From the NCBI GenBank assembly GCA_023375785.1, contig SZWC01000524.1, positions 239,782 to 299,332 on the forward strand: a stretch of 59,551 nt of DNA, read 5' to 3'. Positions 1-12,358 of this stretch are shown piece after piece (position 1 is the stretch's first letter; each line of letters opens with the position of its first letter). The notes under the pieces are model-generated. The model had not been told where the DNA came from. It made no database searches and saw only the letters and a program-made list of their open reading frames with translations. This DNA is from Penium margaritaceum. Taxonomy: Eukaryota > Streptophyta > Zygnematophyceae > Desmidiales > Peniaceae. The position numbers and the translations under genes are program-made.

Positions 1-1141
1 AACTCATAACACGAGTCACAAATGGTCAGAGGGGGAAACAATGGGTTGGGAACACTAGTTATCAACTAGCAAGTACAAAGACCTTCAACAAGCAGTGGCA
101 CAGTGTGGCTAGTGTGCACAGTGAAAACCAAAGGATGCACACGTCACTGGCCATGACGGAAGAAGTCAACTATGTGTGGCGAACATCGACAACTCATAAC
201 ATGAGTCACAAATGGTCAGAGGGAGAGACAATGGTTTGGGAATTTTATGTATCGACAAGAAAGGAAAAAGAACTTCAATACGTAGTGGCACGGTGTGGCT
301 AATATGCACACCAAACAACCAAACTAGGCATATGTCACTGACCATGACCAAAGAATTTCAATATGGGTGGTCAACATTCACCAACCATAACACGAGTCAA
401 AAACGGTCAGAGGGGGAAACAATGGTCTGGGAATATCAGTTCTCAACTAGCAAGTACGACCTTCAATCAGTAGTAGCACGTTGTGGGTACCATGTACAAA
501 GACTGCCTAAAGTAGGCATATGTACTGCCTTTGACCAAAGAAATCCGCTGTGTGTGGTCAACATTGACAACTCATAACACGAGTCACAAATGGTCAGAGG
601 GGGAAACAATGGGTTGGGAACACCAGGTATCAACTAGCAAGCACAAGGACCTTCAATGAGTTGTGGCATGGTGTGGATACTATGCACGATGACCAACCAA
701 AGTAGGCATATGTCACTGACCATGACAAAGTAATGTCACTAAGTGTGCTAAACTTTGACAACTCATAACACGAGTCACAAATGGTCAGAGTGGAAGACGA
801 TGGTTTGTGAATACTAGTTATCCAGTAGCAAGTACAAATACATTCAATATGTAGTGGCACAGTGTGGCTACCATGCACAGTGAACAACCAAAGTATGCAT
901 ATGATACAGATCATGACCAACGAATTTCACTTAATGTAGTCAACGTTGACAACTCACAACACGAGTCACAGATAGTCAGAGGGGGGTAACAATGGTTTGG
1001 GAACACTAGCTATCAACTAGCAAGCACAAAGACCTTCAATACGTAGTGACACGGCGTGGTAACCATGTACACTGACAAACAAAAGTAGGCATATCTCACT
1101 AGCCATAACCAAATGAATTTCAGTGTGTGGTCAACGTTGAA

Positions 1142-1332
1142 AACTCATAACATGAGACACAAATGGTCAGAGGGTGAAACTATGGGTTAAGAACACTAGT
1201 TATAAACTAGAAAGTACGAAGACCTTCAACAAGCAGTGGCACGGTGTGGCTAGCATGTGTATTGACAAACCAAAGGATGCATACGTCAATGACTATGACC
1301 GAAGAAGTCCACTATGTGTGGTCAACATTTAC
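1142..1332 (+). repeat. Type A monomer (reference copy)
   Basis: Type A carries GGGGGAAACAATGGGTTGGG after the header, then CTTCAACAAGCAGTGGCAC, a GGATGCATACGTCA-like segment and GACCGAAGAAGTCCAC near the end. It follows F, whose end reads GTCAACGTTGAAAACTCAT, and precedes B. Confidence 0.9.
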
Positions 1333-1524
1333 AATGCATAACACGAGTCACAAATGTTCAGACGGAGAGTCAATGGTTTGGGAACCCTATGCATGGACTA
1401 GAAAAGACAAACAACTTCAATACTTAGTGGCACGGTGTGGCTACTATGGACACCCAACAACTAATCTAGGCATATGTCACTGACCATGACCAACGAATTT
1501 CAACATGGGTGGTCAACGTTCACC
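1333..1524 (+). repeat. Type B monomer (reference copy)
   Basis: Type B is marked by GGAGAGACAATGGTTTGGGA (here with small changes), a CCCTATGCATGGACTAGAAA or CCCTATGTATCGACTAGAAA segment, CACACCAAACAACCAAACTA and an end reading GGGTGGTCAACGTTCACC. Its GCATGG and GTATCG subtypes help separate HOR versions. Confidence 0.9.
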
Positions 1525-1713
1525 AACCATAACACGAGTCACAAACGGTCAGAGGGGGAAACAATGGTCCGGGAATATCAGTTCTCAACTAGCAAGTACA
1601 ACGACCTTCAATCAGTAGTAGCACGGTGTGGCTACCATGCACAATGACCGACCAAAGTATGCATATGTACTGCTTTTGACCAAAGATATCCGCTGTTAGA
1701 GGTCAACGTTGAC
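1525..1713 (+). repeat. Type C monomer (reference copy)
   Basis: Type C has the header variant AACCATAACACGAGTCAC, then GGGAATATCAGTTCTCAACT, CTTCAATCAGTAGTAGCAC and TGTACTGCCTTTGACCAAAG. It is the shortest type, at 187-190 bp. A perfect extra copy of this type occurs near 28.0 kb. Confidence 0.9.
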
Positions 1714-1904
1714 AACTCATAATACGAGTCACAAATGGTCAGAGGGGGAAACAATGGTTTGGGAACACCAGGTATCAACTAGCAAGCACAATGACCTTCA
1801 ATGAGTTGTGGCACGGTGTGGATACCATGCACGATGACCAACCAAAGTATGCATATGTCACTGACCATGACCAAAGAATGCCACCATGTGTGGTAAACTT
1901 TGAC
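1714..1904 (+). repeat. Type D monomer (reference copy, version I)
   Basis: Type D has GGGAACACCAGGTATCAACT, GTGTGGATACCATGCACGAT and an end reading GTGGTAAACTTTGAC. Version I reads ATGACCTTCAATGAGTTG and GACCAGCCAAAGTATGC. Version II reads AGGACCTTCAATAAGTTG and GACCAACCAAAGTAGGC. The copia LTR insertion and the telomere-repeat insertion are both in D monomers. Confidence 0.9.
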
Positions 1905-2095
1905 AACTCATAAAAGGGGTCACAAATGGTCAGATTGGAAGATAATGGTTTCTGCATACTAGTTATCAACTAGCAAGTACAAATACCTTCAATATGTAGT
2001 TGCACAGTATGGCTACAATGCACAGTGACCAGCCAAAGTATGCATATATCACTAACCACGACCAAAGAAGTTCACTTCATGTGGTCACTGTTGAC
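1905..2095 (+). repeat. Type E monomer (reference copy, version I)
   Basis: Type E has GTGGAAGATAATGGTTTCTG (version I) or GTGGAAGACAATGGTTTGTG (version II), then a stretch reading AAGTACAAATACCTTCAATA and an end reading TTCACTTCATGTGGTCAATG. Confidence 0.9.
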
Positions 2096-2287
2096 AACTC
2101 ACAACACAAGTTACAAATAGTGAGAGAGGGTAACAATGCGTTGGGAAGACTAGCTATCAACTAGAAAGCACAAAGACCTTCAATACGTACTGACACGGCA
2201 TGGTAACCATGTACACTGACAAACCAAAGTATGCACATGTCACTAACCATGACCAAAAGAATTTCATAGTGTTTGGTCAACGTTGAA
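2096..2287 (+). repeat. Type F monomer (reference copy)
   Basis: Type F has the header variant AACTCACAACACGAGTCACA followed by a GATAGT segment, a GGGTAACAATGG segment, GACTAGCTATCAACTAGAAA, GTGACACGGCGTGGTAACCA and an end reading TTTCACAGTGTGTGGTCAAC. Its end leads into A through GTTGAAAACTCATAAC. Confidence 0.9.
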
Positions 2288-4772
2288 AACTCATAACACG
2301 AGTCACAAATGGTCAGAGGGGGAAACAATGGATTGGGAACACTAGTTATCAACTAGCAAGTACAAAGACCTTCAACAAGTAGTGGCACAGTGTGGCTAGC
2401 GTGCACAGTGTCCAACCAAAGGATGCATACGTCACTGGCCATGACCGAAGAAGTCCACTATGTGTGGTGAACATTGACAACTCATAACATGAGTCACAAA
2501 TGGTCAGAGGGAGAGACAATGGTTTGGGAATGATATGTATCGACAAGAAAGGACAAAGAACTTCAATACGTAGTGGCACGGTGTGGCTAATATGCACCCC
2601 AAACAACCAAACTAGGCATATGTCACTGACCATGACCAAAGAATTTCAATATGGGTGGTAAACGTTCACCAACCATAACACGAGTCACAAACGGTCAGAG
2701 GGGGAAACAATGGTCTGGGAATATCAGTTCTCAACTAGCAAGTACAACGACCTTCAATCAGTAGTAGCACATTGTGGCTACCATGCACAATGACCGACCA
2801 AAGTAGGAATATGTACTTCCTTTGACCAAAGAAATCCGTTGTGTGTGGTCAACATTGACAGCTCATAATACGAGCCACAAATAGTCAGAGGGGGAAACAA
2901 TGGGCTGGGAACACCATGGATCAACTAGCAAGCACAAGGACCTTCAATAAGGTGTGTCACGGTGTGGATACCAGACATGATGACCAACCAAAGTAGGCAT
3001 ATGTCACTGACCATGACCAAATAATATCACTAAGTATGGTAAACTTTGACAACTCATAACACAAGTCACAAATGGTCGGAGTGGAAGACAATGGTTTGTG
3101 AATACTATTTATTGAGTAGCAAGTACAAATATTTTTTTTTTATGTAGTGGCACAGTGTGGCTACCATGCAAAATGTCCAACCAAGGTATGCATATGTCAC
3201 TGACCATGACCAACGAATTTCACTTCATGTGGTCAACGTTGACAACTCACAATACGACTCACAGATAGTCTGAGGGGGTAACAATGGTTTAGAAACACTA
3301 GCTATCAACTAGAAAGCACAAAGGCCTTCAATACATAGTGACACAGAGTGGTAACCATGTACAGTGACAAACCAAAGTAGGCATATGTCACTAACCATGA
3401 TGAAACAAATTTCACAGTGTGTGGTCAACATTGAAAGCTCATAACACGAGTCACAAATGGTCCGAGGGGGAAACAATGGGTTGGGAACACTAGTTATCAA
3501 CTAGAAAGTACGAAGACCATCAACAAGTAGTGGCACGGTGTGGCTAGCGTGCACTCTGACAAACCAAAGGATGCATATGTCACTGACTATGACTGAAGAA
3601 GTCCACTATGTGTGGTCAACATTGAAAACTCATAACACGAGTCACAAATGGTAAGAGGGCAAGGCAATGGTTTGGGAAGCCTATGCATGGACTAGAGAGG
3701 ACAAAGAACTTCAATACGTAGTGACACGGTGTTGTTCCTATGCACACCAAACAACCAAACTAGGCACGTGTCACTGACCATGACCAAAGATTTTCAATAT
3801 GGGTGGTCAACGTTCACCAACCATAACACGAGTCACAAACGATCAGAGGGGGAAACAATGGTCCGGGAATATTAGTTCTCAACTAGCAAGTAAGACGACC
3901 TTCAATCAGTAGTTGCACGGTGTGGCTACGATGTACTATGACCGACCAAATTAGGCATATGTACTTCCTTTGACCAAAGAAATCCGCTGTGTGTGGCCAA
4001 CGTTGACAACTCATAACACGAGTCACAAATGGTCAGAGGGGGAAACAATTGTTTGGGAACACCAGGTATCAACTAGCAAGCACAATGACCTTCAATGAGT
4101 TGTGGCACGGTGTGGATATCATGCACGATGACCAGCCAAAGTATGCATATGTCATTGACCATGACCCAATAATGTCACCATGTGTGGTAAACTTTGACAA
4201 CTCATAACACGAGTCACAAATGGTCAGAGTGGAAGATAATGGTTTCTGAATACTAGTTATCGACTAGCAGGTACTAATACCTTCAATATGTAGTTGCACA
4301 GTGTGGCTACAATGCACAGTGACCAACCAAAGTATGCATATGTCACTAGCCATGACCAAAGAAGTTCATTTCATGTGGTCAATGTTGACAACTCACAACA
4401 CCAGTCACATATAGCGAGAGAGGGTAACAGTGGTTTGGGAAGACTAGCTTTCAACTAGAGAGCACAAAGACCTTGAATACGTAGTGACACGGCGTGGTAA
4501 CCATGTACAATGACAAACCAAAGTATGAATACGTCACTAACCATGACCAAACGAATTTCACAGTGTGTTGTCAACGTTGAAAACTCATAACACAAGTCAC
4601 AAATGGTCAGAGGGGGAAACAATGGGTTGGGAACACTATTCATCAACTAGCAAGTACAAAGACCTTCAACAAGCAGTGGCACGGTGTGGCTAGCGTGGAC
4701 AGTGACCAACCAAATGATGCATACGTCAATGACTGTGACCGAAGAAGTCCACTATGTGTGGTCAACATTGAC

Positions 4773-4964
4773 AACTCACAACACGAGTCACAGATAGTCA
4801 GAGGGGGGTAACCATTTATTGGGAAGACTAGCTATCAACTAGAAAGCACAAAGACCTTCAATACATAGTGACACGGCATGGTAACCATGTACAGTGACAA
4901 ACCAAACTGGGCATATGTCACTGACCATGACCAAAGAATTTCAATATGGGTGGTCAACGTTCAC
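4773..4964 (+). repeat. Hybrid F/B monomer
   Basis: The monomer starts with an F header and F body (GACTAGCTATCAACTAGAAA, GTAACCATGTACAGTGACAA) and switches near ACCAAACTGGGCATATGTCA to a type B end (ATTTCAATATGGGTGGTCAA). It lies between A and a C-like monomer, where B would be expected. Length is 192 bp, so the exchange was in register. A near-identical hybrid is at 34059-34250. Confidence 0.85.
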
Positions 4965-5561
4965 AACCCATAACACGAGTCACAAATGGTCAGAGGGGGG
5001 TATCAATGGTTTTGAAACACTATGTATCTTCTAGCAAGTGCAAGGATCTTTCGTATGTATTGGCACTGTGTGGCTACCATGCACAATGACCTACTTAAGT
5101 AGGCATACATCACTGCTCATGACCAAAGGAGTTTAATGTGTGTGGTCAGCATTCACAACTCATAGTACAAGTCAAAAATGGGCAGAGGGGGAAACAACGG
5201 TTTGGGAATACTCGGTATCGACTAGCAAGTACAAAGACCTTTCATAAGTGGTGGCACGGTGTGGCTACCATGCACAATGACAAACCAAAGTATGCTTGTG
5301 TCACTAAATGTTATAAAACGAATTTCAATGCATGTATTCAACTTTCCTTCTTATGGCTGGTCAATCGGAGCAACGGTTGAGAAGTTATTCAAGCTCGAAG
5401 TTGCAAAATTTGAAATTCCGTCCGCGTCAATTGCTTATGATTAAACTAACTTTGTTATTATTAATACTTTTGAAAACTACCCTCTAATCGTACACCCCCA
5501 TATTTTATGTCCTCTATGCATAGGAACTCCTATAACATCATTTGGACATCATATGAACACC

Positions 5562-5640
5562 ATGTGAGTTGGCTTAGTGCATATAGAGTTAGATTCTGGA
5601 GCGGTAGGTCCTGGGTTTGAATCCTCGTACTCGTAGTATA
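5562..5640 (+). mobile_element. Possible tRNA-derived SINE head
   Basis: TGGCTTAGTGC (5570-5580) resembles a Pol III A box. GGTTTGAATCC (5614-5624) is one base from the B-box consensus. The spacing of about 43 bp is right for a tRNA-derived internal promoter. No poly-A tail, T terminator or target duplication was found, so the element may be truncated. An old tRNA pseudogene is an alternative. Confidence 0.5.
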
Positions 5641-5651
5641 GAATAGGCTCG

Positions 5652-5827
5652 CGACCTGGAGGGGGGGGGGATGGGGGGGGGGGCGGCCGTGTTGTTATAC
5701 CTCTACTCTACCTTCGAGTCTAAGCCATGGGGGGGGGGGGGTAGGGGGGATGTCATAATGCGGTCGCAAATCTGTCCTCCAGGTCGTCCACGGAACATCC
5801 CTCTAGGGGGGTGGGAGGGAGTGTTCC
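5652..5827. repeat. G-run cluster with inverted repeats
   Basis: G runs lie at 5661-5670 (10), 5673-5683 (11), 5729-5741 (13) and 5744-5749 (6). CGACCTGGAGG at 5652-5662 is the perfect inverted partner of CCTCCAGGTCG at 5776-5786, enclosing the longest runs. A second, imperfect hairpin pairs GGAACATCCCTC (5792-5803) with GAGGGAGTGTTCC (5815-5827). The G strand could form quadruplexes. Run lengths may contain sequencing errors. Confidence 0.65.
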
Positions 5828-7048
5828 AGTGAAGGCACCTACGTGCAAAATATCAACAAAAACCGACCTGGTTTCAAAGGGAGAAACCTTTGGCTATTTA
5901 TTGACTAGCAAGTACAAAGACCTTCAACAAGAAGTGCCATGGTGTGGCTACCATGCACAATGACCAACCAGATTAGGCATGTGCCACTTGCCATGACCAA
6001 ATACATTTATTATGTGTGGTCAACGTTGACAACCCATAATATGGGTTACGAATTTTCAGAGGGGGAAACAATAGTTTAGGAATACTAGAAACCAGCTAGC
6101 AAGTAAAACAACCTTCAATCAGTAGTAGCACGGTGTGGCTACCATGCACAATGACTGACCAAAGTAGGCATATGTACTGCCTTTGACCAAAGAAATCCGC
6201 TGTGTGTGGTCAACGTTGACAACTCATAATCCGTATCATAAATGGTCAGAGGGGAAAACAATGGTTTGGGAACACCAGGTATCAACTAAAAAGTACAAGG
6301 ACCTTCAATACGTTGTGGCACGGTGTGGATACCATACATGATGACCAACCAAAGTAGGCATATGTCACTGACCATGACCAAAGAAAGCCACCATATGTGG
6401 TAAACTTTGACAGCTCATAACACGAGTCACAAATGGTCAGAGAGGAAGATAATGGTTTCTGAATACTAGTTATGGACTAGAAAGTACAAATACCTTCAAT
6501 ATGTAGTGGCACAGTGTGGCTACAATGCACAGTGATTAACCAAAGTATGCATGTCACTGACCATGACCTAAGAATTTCACTTCATGTGGTCAATGTTGAT
6601 AACTCACAACACGTCACAGATTGCCAGAGGGGCCAACGATGGGTTGGGAAGACTAGCTATCAACTAGAAAGCACAAAGACCTTGAATACATAGTGACACA
6701 GCGTGGTAACCATGTACAATGACAAACCAAAGTAGGCATACGTCACTAACCATGACCAAAAGAATTTCACAGAGTGGTCAACATTGAAAACTCATAACAC
6801 GAGTCACAAATGGTCAGAGGGGGGAACAATGGGTTGGGAACACTAGTTATCAAGTAGCAAGTACAAAGACCTTCAACAAGCAGTGGCACGGTGTGGCTAG
6901 CGTGCACAGTGACCAACCAAAGGAAGCATACGCCACTGACTATGACCGAAGAACTCTACTATGTGTGGTCAATGTTGACAACCCATAACACGAGTCACAA
7001 ATGGTCAGAGGGAGAGACAATGGTTTGGGAACCCTAGAAAGGACAAAG

Positions 7049-7623
7049 AACTTCAATACGTAGTGGCATGGTGTGGCTAATATGAACACCAAACAACCAA
7101 ACTAGGCATATGTCACTGACCATGACCAAAGAATTTCAATATGGGTGGTCAACGTTCACCAACCATAACACGAGTCACAAACGGTCAGAGGGGGAAACAA
7201 TGGTCTGGGAATATCAGTTCTCAACTAGCAAGTAAAATGACCTTCAATCAGTAGTAGCACAGTGTGGCTACCATGCACAATGACCGACCAAAGTAGGCAT
7301 ATGTACTGCCTTTGACCAAAGAAATCCGCTGTGTGNAACTTCAATACGTAGTGGCACGGTGTGGCTACTATGCACACCAAACAACCAAACTAGGCATATG
7401 TCACTGACCATGACCAAAGAATTTCAATATGGGTGGTCAACGTTCACCAACCATAACACGAGTCACAAACGGTCAGAGGGGGAAACAATGGTCTGGGAAT
7501 ATCAGTTCTCAACTAGCAAGTAAAATGACCTTCAATCAGTAGTAGCACAGTGTGGCTACCATGCACAATGACCGACCAAAGTAGGCATATGTAGTGCCTT
7601 TGACGAAAGAAGTCCGCTGTGTG
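7049..7623. other. Single-N join with duplicated flanks (offset 288)
   Basis: The only ambiguous base here is N at 7336. The roughly 287 bp before it (7049-7335) and after it (7337-7623) are nearly the same B-C sequence, including the rare variant AGTAAAATGACC. A few differences sit at the two ends. This is what two contig ends with an unmerged overlap look like. Confidence 0.85.
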
Positions 7624-10600
7624 TGTTCAACATTGAAAACTCATAATACGAGTCACAAATAGCCAGAGGGGGATGCAATGGTTTGGGAACACCAGGTATC
7701 AACTAGCAAGCACAAGGACCTTCAAAAGGATGTGGCACGGTGTGGATATCATGCACGATGACCGACCAAAATAGGCATATGTCACTGACCATGACCAAAT
7801 AATGTTACTATGTGTGGCAAAACTTTGACAAGTCATAAAAAATGGTCAGAGTGGAAGACAATGGTTTCTGAATACTAGTTATGGACTAGCAAGTACAAAT
7901 ACCTTCAATGTATATTGGCACAAAGTGGCTACAATGCACAGTGACCAACCAAAGTATGCATATGTCACTGACCATGACCAAAGAATTTCATTTCATGTGG
8001 TCAACGTTGACAACTCACAACACGAGCCACAGATAGTCAGAGGGTGTAACAATGGTTTGGGAAGACTAGCTATCAACTAGAAAGCATAAAGACCTTCAAT
8101 ACATAGTGACACGTCGTGTTAACCATGTGTAGTGACAAACCAAGGTAGGCATATGTCACTAACCATGACCAAACAAACTTCACAGTGTGTGTTCAACGTT
8201 GGAAGCTCATAACACGAGTCACAGATGGTCAGAGGGGGAAACAATGGGTTGGGAACACTAGTTAACAGCTAACAAGTACAAATTCCTTCAACAAGCAATG
8301 GCACGGTGTGGCTAGCGTGCATAGTGACCAACCAAAGTATGCATACGTCACTGACTATGACCGAAGAAGTCCACTATGTGTGATCAACATTGACAACTCA
8401 TAACACGAGTCACAAATGGTCAGAGGGAGAGACAGTGGTTTGGGAACCCTATGCATGGAATAGAAAGGACAAAGAACTTCAATACGTAATGGCACGGCGT
8501 GGCTACTATGTACACCAACCAACCAAACTAGGCATATGTCACTGACCAAGACCAAAGAATTTCAGTATGGATGGTCAACGTTCACCAACCATAACACAAG
8601 TCACAAACGGTCAGAGGGGGAAACAATGGTCCGGGAATATCATTTCTCAACTAGCAAGTACAACGACCTTCAATTAGAAGTAGCACGGTGTGGCTGCCAT
8701 GCTCAATGACCGACCAAAGTAGGCATATGTACTGCCTTTGACCAAAGAAATCGGCTGTGTGTGATCAACGTTGACAACTCATAATACGAGGCACAAATGG
8801 TCAGAGGGGGAAACAATGGTTCAGGAACACCAGGTATAAACTAGCAAGCACGATGACCTTTAGTTAGTTGTGGCACGGTGTGGATACCATGCAGGATGAC
8901 CAGTCAAATATGTCACTGACCATTACCAAAGAATGTCACCATGTGTTGTAAACGTCAAAAACTCATAAAACAAGTCACAAATGGTCAAAGTGGAAAGAAA
9001 ATGGTTTCTGAGTACTATTTCTCGACTATCAAGTACAAAGACCTTCAATATGTAGTGGCACAGTGTGGCTACAATGCACAGTAACCAACCCAAGTATGCA
9101 TATGTCACTGACCATGACCAAATAACTTCACTCCATGTGGTCAATGTTGACAACTCACAACACGAGTCACAGATAGTCAGAGGGGGTAACAATGGTTTGG
9201 GAAGACTAGCTATCAAGTAGAAAGCACAAAGACCTTCAATACGTAGTGACACGGCCTGGTAACCATGTACAGTGATAAACCAAAGTAGGCATATGTCACT
9301 AATTATGACCAAAAGAATTTCACAGTGTGTGGTCAACGTTGAAAATTCAAAACACGCGTCACAAATGGTCAGAGGGGGAAACAATGGATTGGCAACACTA
9401 GTTATCAACTAGCAAGTACAAAGACCTTCAACAAGCAGAGGCATGGTGTGGCTAGCGTGCACAGTGACCAACCAAAAGATGCATACATCACTGACTATGA
9501 CCGAAGAAGTCCACTATTTGTGGTCAACATTGACAACTCATAACACGAGTCACAAATGGCCAGAGGGAGAGACAATGGTGTAGGAACCCTATGTAGACTA
9601 GAAAGGACAAAGAACTTCAATACGTAGTGGCACGGTGTGGCTAATATGCACACCAAACAACCAAACTAGGCATATGTCACTGACCATGACCAAAGAATTT
9701 CGGTATGGGTGGTCAGCGTTCACCAACCATAACACGAGTCACAAGCGATCAGAGAGGGAAACAATGGTATGGGAATATCAGTTCCCAACTAGCAAGTACA
9801 ACGACCTTCAATCAGTAGTAGCAGGGTGTGGCTACCATGCACAATGACCAACCAAAGTAGGCATATGTACTGCTTTTGACCAAAGAAATCCGCAGTGTGT
9901 GGTCAACATTGACAAGTCATAATATGAGTCACAAATGGTCAGAGGGGGAAATTATGGTTTGGGAACACCTGGCATCAACTAGCAAGCACAAGGACCTTCA
10001 ACAAGTTGTGGCACGGTGTGGATACCATGCACGATGACTAACCAAAGTAGGTGTATGTCACTGACCATGACCAAATAATGTCACTAAGTGTGGTAAACTT
10101 TGACAACTTATAACACAAGTCACAAATGGTCAGAATGGAAGACAATGGTTTGTGAATACTAGTTATCGAGTAGCAAGTACAAATACATTCAATATGTAGT
10201 GGCAGAGTGTGGCTACATGCACAGTGACCAACCAAAGTATGCATATGTCAGTGACCATGACCAACAAATTTCACTTTGTGTGGTCAACGTTGACAAATCA
10301 CAACACGAGTCACAGATAGTTTGAGGGGGTAACAATGGATTGGGAACACTGGCTGTCAACTAGAAAGCACAAAGACCTTCAATACGTAGTGACAAAGCGT
10401 GGTCACCATGTACAGTAACAAATCAAAGTAGGAATATGTCACTAACCATGACCAAACGAATTTCACAGTGTGTGGTAAATGTTGAAAACTCATAAAATGC
10501 GTCACAAATGGTCAGAGGAGGAAACAATGGGTTGGGAACACTAGTTATCAACTAGCAAGTACAAAGACCTTCAACAAGTAGTGGCACGATGTGGCTAGCT

Positions 10601-12302
10601 TGCACAGTGATCAACCAAAGGATGCATACGTCACTGACTATGACCGAAGTAGTCCTTTATGTGTGGTCAACATTGACAACTCATAACACGTGTCACAAAT
10701 GGTCAAAGGGAAAGACAATGGTTTGTGAACCCTATGCATGGACTAGAAAGGACAAAGAACTTCAATATGTAGTGGCACGGTGTGGCTACTATGCACACCA
10801 AACAACCAAACTATGCATATGTCACTGAACATGACCAAAGAATTTCAATATGGATGGTCAACGTTCACCAACCATAACACCAGTCACAAACGGGCAGAGG
10901 GGGAAACAATGGTCCGGGAATATCAGTTCTCAACTAGCAAGTACGATGACCTTCAATCAGTAGTAGCACGGTGTGGCTACCATGCACAATGACCGACCAA
11001 AGTAGGCATATGTACTGCCTTTGACCAAAGAAATCCGTTGTATGTGGCCAACGTTGACAACTAATAGTACGAGTCACAAATGGTCATAGGGGGAAAACAA
11101 TGGTTTGGGAACACCAGGTATCAACTAGCAAGCACAAAGACCTTCAATAAGTTGTGGCATGGTGTGGACACCGTGCACGATGACCAACCAAAGTATGTAT
11201 ATGTCACTGACCATGACCAAAGAATGTCACCATGTGTGGTAAACTTTGACAACTCATAACACGAGTCACAAATGGTCAGAGTGGAAGAGAATGGTTTCTG
11301 AATACTAGTCATTGACAAGCAAGTACAAATACATTCAATATGTAGTTGCAAAGTGTGGCTACAATACACAGTGACCAACCAAAGTATGCATGTCACTAAC
11401 CTTGACCAAAGAAGTTCACTTCATGTGGTCAATGTTGACAACTCACAACACGAGTCACAGATAGTGAGAGAGTGTAATAATAGTTTGGGAACACTAGCTA
11501 TCAACTAGAAAGCACAAAAACCTTCAATACGTAGTGACACGGCATGGTAACCATGTACAGTGACAACCTAAAATAGGCATATATCACTAACCATGACCAA
11601 ACAAATTTCACAGTGTGTGGTCAATGTTGCAAACTCATAACACGAGTCAAAATTGGTCTGAAGGGGAAACAGTGGGTTGGGAACACTAGTTATCAACTAG
11701 CAAGTACGAAGACCTTCAACAAGTAGTGGCACGGTGTGGCTAGCGTGCACAGTGACCAACCAATGAATGCATACGTCACTGAGTATGACCGAAGAAGTCC
11801 ACTATGTGTGGTCAACATTGATAACTCATAACACGAGTCACAAATGGTTAGAGGGAGAGACAATGGTTTGGGAACCCTATGCATGGACTATAAAGGACAA
11901 ATAACTTCAATACATACTGGCACGGTGTGGCTAATATGCACACCAAACAACCAAACTAAGCATATGCCACTGACCATGACCAAAGAATTACAATATGGGT
12001 GGTCAACGTTCACCAACCATAACACAAGCCACAAATGGTCAGAGGGGGAAACAATGGTCCGGGAATATCAGTTCTCAGCTAGCAACTACGACGACCTTCA
12101 ATGTTTAGTAGTACGGTGTGGCTACCATGCACAATGACCGACCAAAGTAGGCATATGTACTACCTTTGACCAAAGAAATCGGCTGTGTGTGGCCAACGTT
12201 GACAACTCATAACAAGAGTCACAAATGGTCAGAGGGGAAAACAATGGTTTGGGAACACCAGGTATCAACTAGCAACCACAATGACCTTCAATGAGTTGTG
12301 GC

Positions 12303-12358
12303 TTTAGGGTTTAGGGTATGGTATGGTGCATGGTATCCACGGTGTGGATACCATGCAC
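12303..12358 (+). repeat. Telomere-type repeat insert plus 15-bp hairpin in a D monomer
   Basis: Two tandem TTTAGGG units (12303-12309 and 12310-12316) are followed by TATGGTATG and then GTGCATGGTATCCAC (12326-12340). That last segment is the exact inverted copy of the monomer's own GTGGATACCATGCAC (12344-12358), with only GGT between them. About 36 bp are inserted between GTTGTGGC and ACGGTGTGG of a normal D monomer. TTTAGGG is the common plant telomere unit. Confidence 0.85.

Larger units (their letters stand above)
1142..2287 (+). repeat. Representative 6-monomer higher-order repeat unit (1,146 bp)
   Basis: This is one complete A-B-C-D-E-F unit bounded by successive A headers. Measured monomer lengths are 191, 192, 189, 191, 191 and 192, summing to 1,146. 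The same register persists elsewhere: equivalent points fall at 12655, 13801, 14947, 16093 and 17239, exactly 1,146 apart each time. Types are told apart by fixed differences after the shared header, not by length. Because 1,146 is a multiple of three, any chance open frame in one unit tends to recur in every unit. Confidence 0.93.
1..5330 (+). repeat. Satellite array block 1 (191-bp monomers in 6-mer HOR)
   Basis: This is a continuous head-to-tail satellite. Monomers begin with a header like AACTCATAACACGAGTCAC, which recurs at 1, 191, 382, 569, 760, 951, 1142 and 1333. The A to F order repeats with A starts at 1142, 2288, about 3435 and 4582, so the HOR period is about 1,146 bp. The D-E part alternates between version II (near 650 and 2940) and version I (near 1790 and 4090). 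The block ends with a hybrid F/B monomer at 4773-4964 and two clearly more diverged monomers from 4965 to about 5330, next to the insertion. No gene is supported: short open frames here are by-products of the repeat. Confidence 0.95.
5331..5880. other. Non-satellite insertion, about 550 bp
   Basis: Satellite similarity fades after about 5330 and returns near 5880 with a GACTAGCAAGTACAAAGACC segment. The left 120 bp is moderately AT-rich with no recognisable gene. The middle holds a tRNA-like SINE head, and the right part holds long G runs and inverted repeats. Flanking monomers on both sides are more diverged than those further out, as expected for an old insertion site protected from homogenisation. 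No clear target duplication was found. Confidence 0.75.

Noticed and set aside
3130..3140. Short T run as a terminator or poly-A tail of an insertion
   Set aside because: The E monomer continues on both sides with no inserted sequence; it is a local base-run change.
5562..5640. A functional tRNA gene
   Set aside because: Boxes are present, but no acceptor or anticodon stem could be formed by eye and no T terminator follows.
8923..9408. Open frames of 60-160 codons scattered through the array on both strands, the longest here on the minus strand
   Set aside because: They recur at the same place in every HOR because the period is a multiple of three, contain no known domain, and start and stop at repeat variants. 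They are by-products of the satellite.
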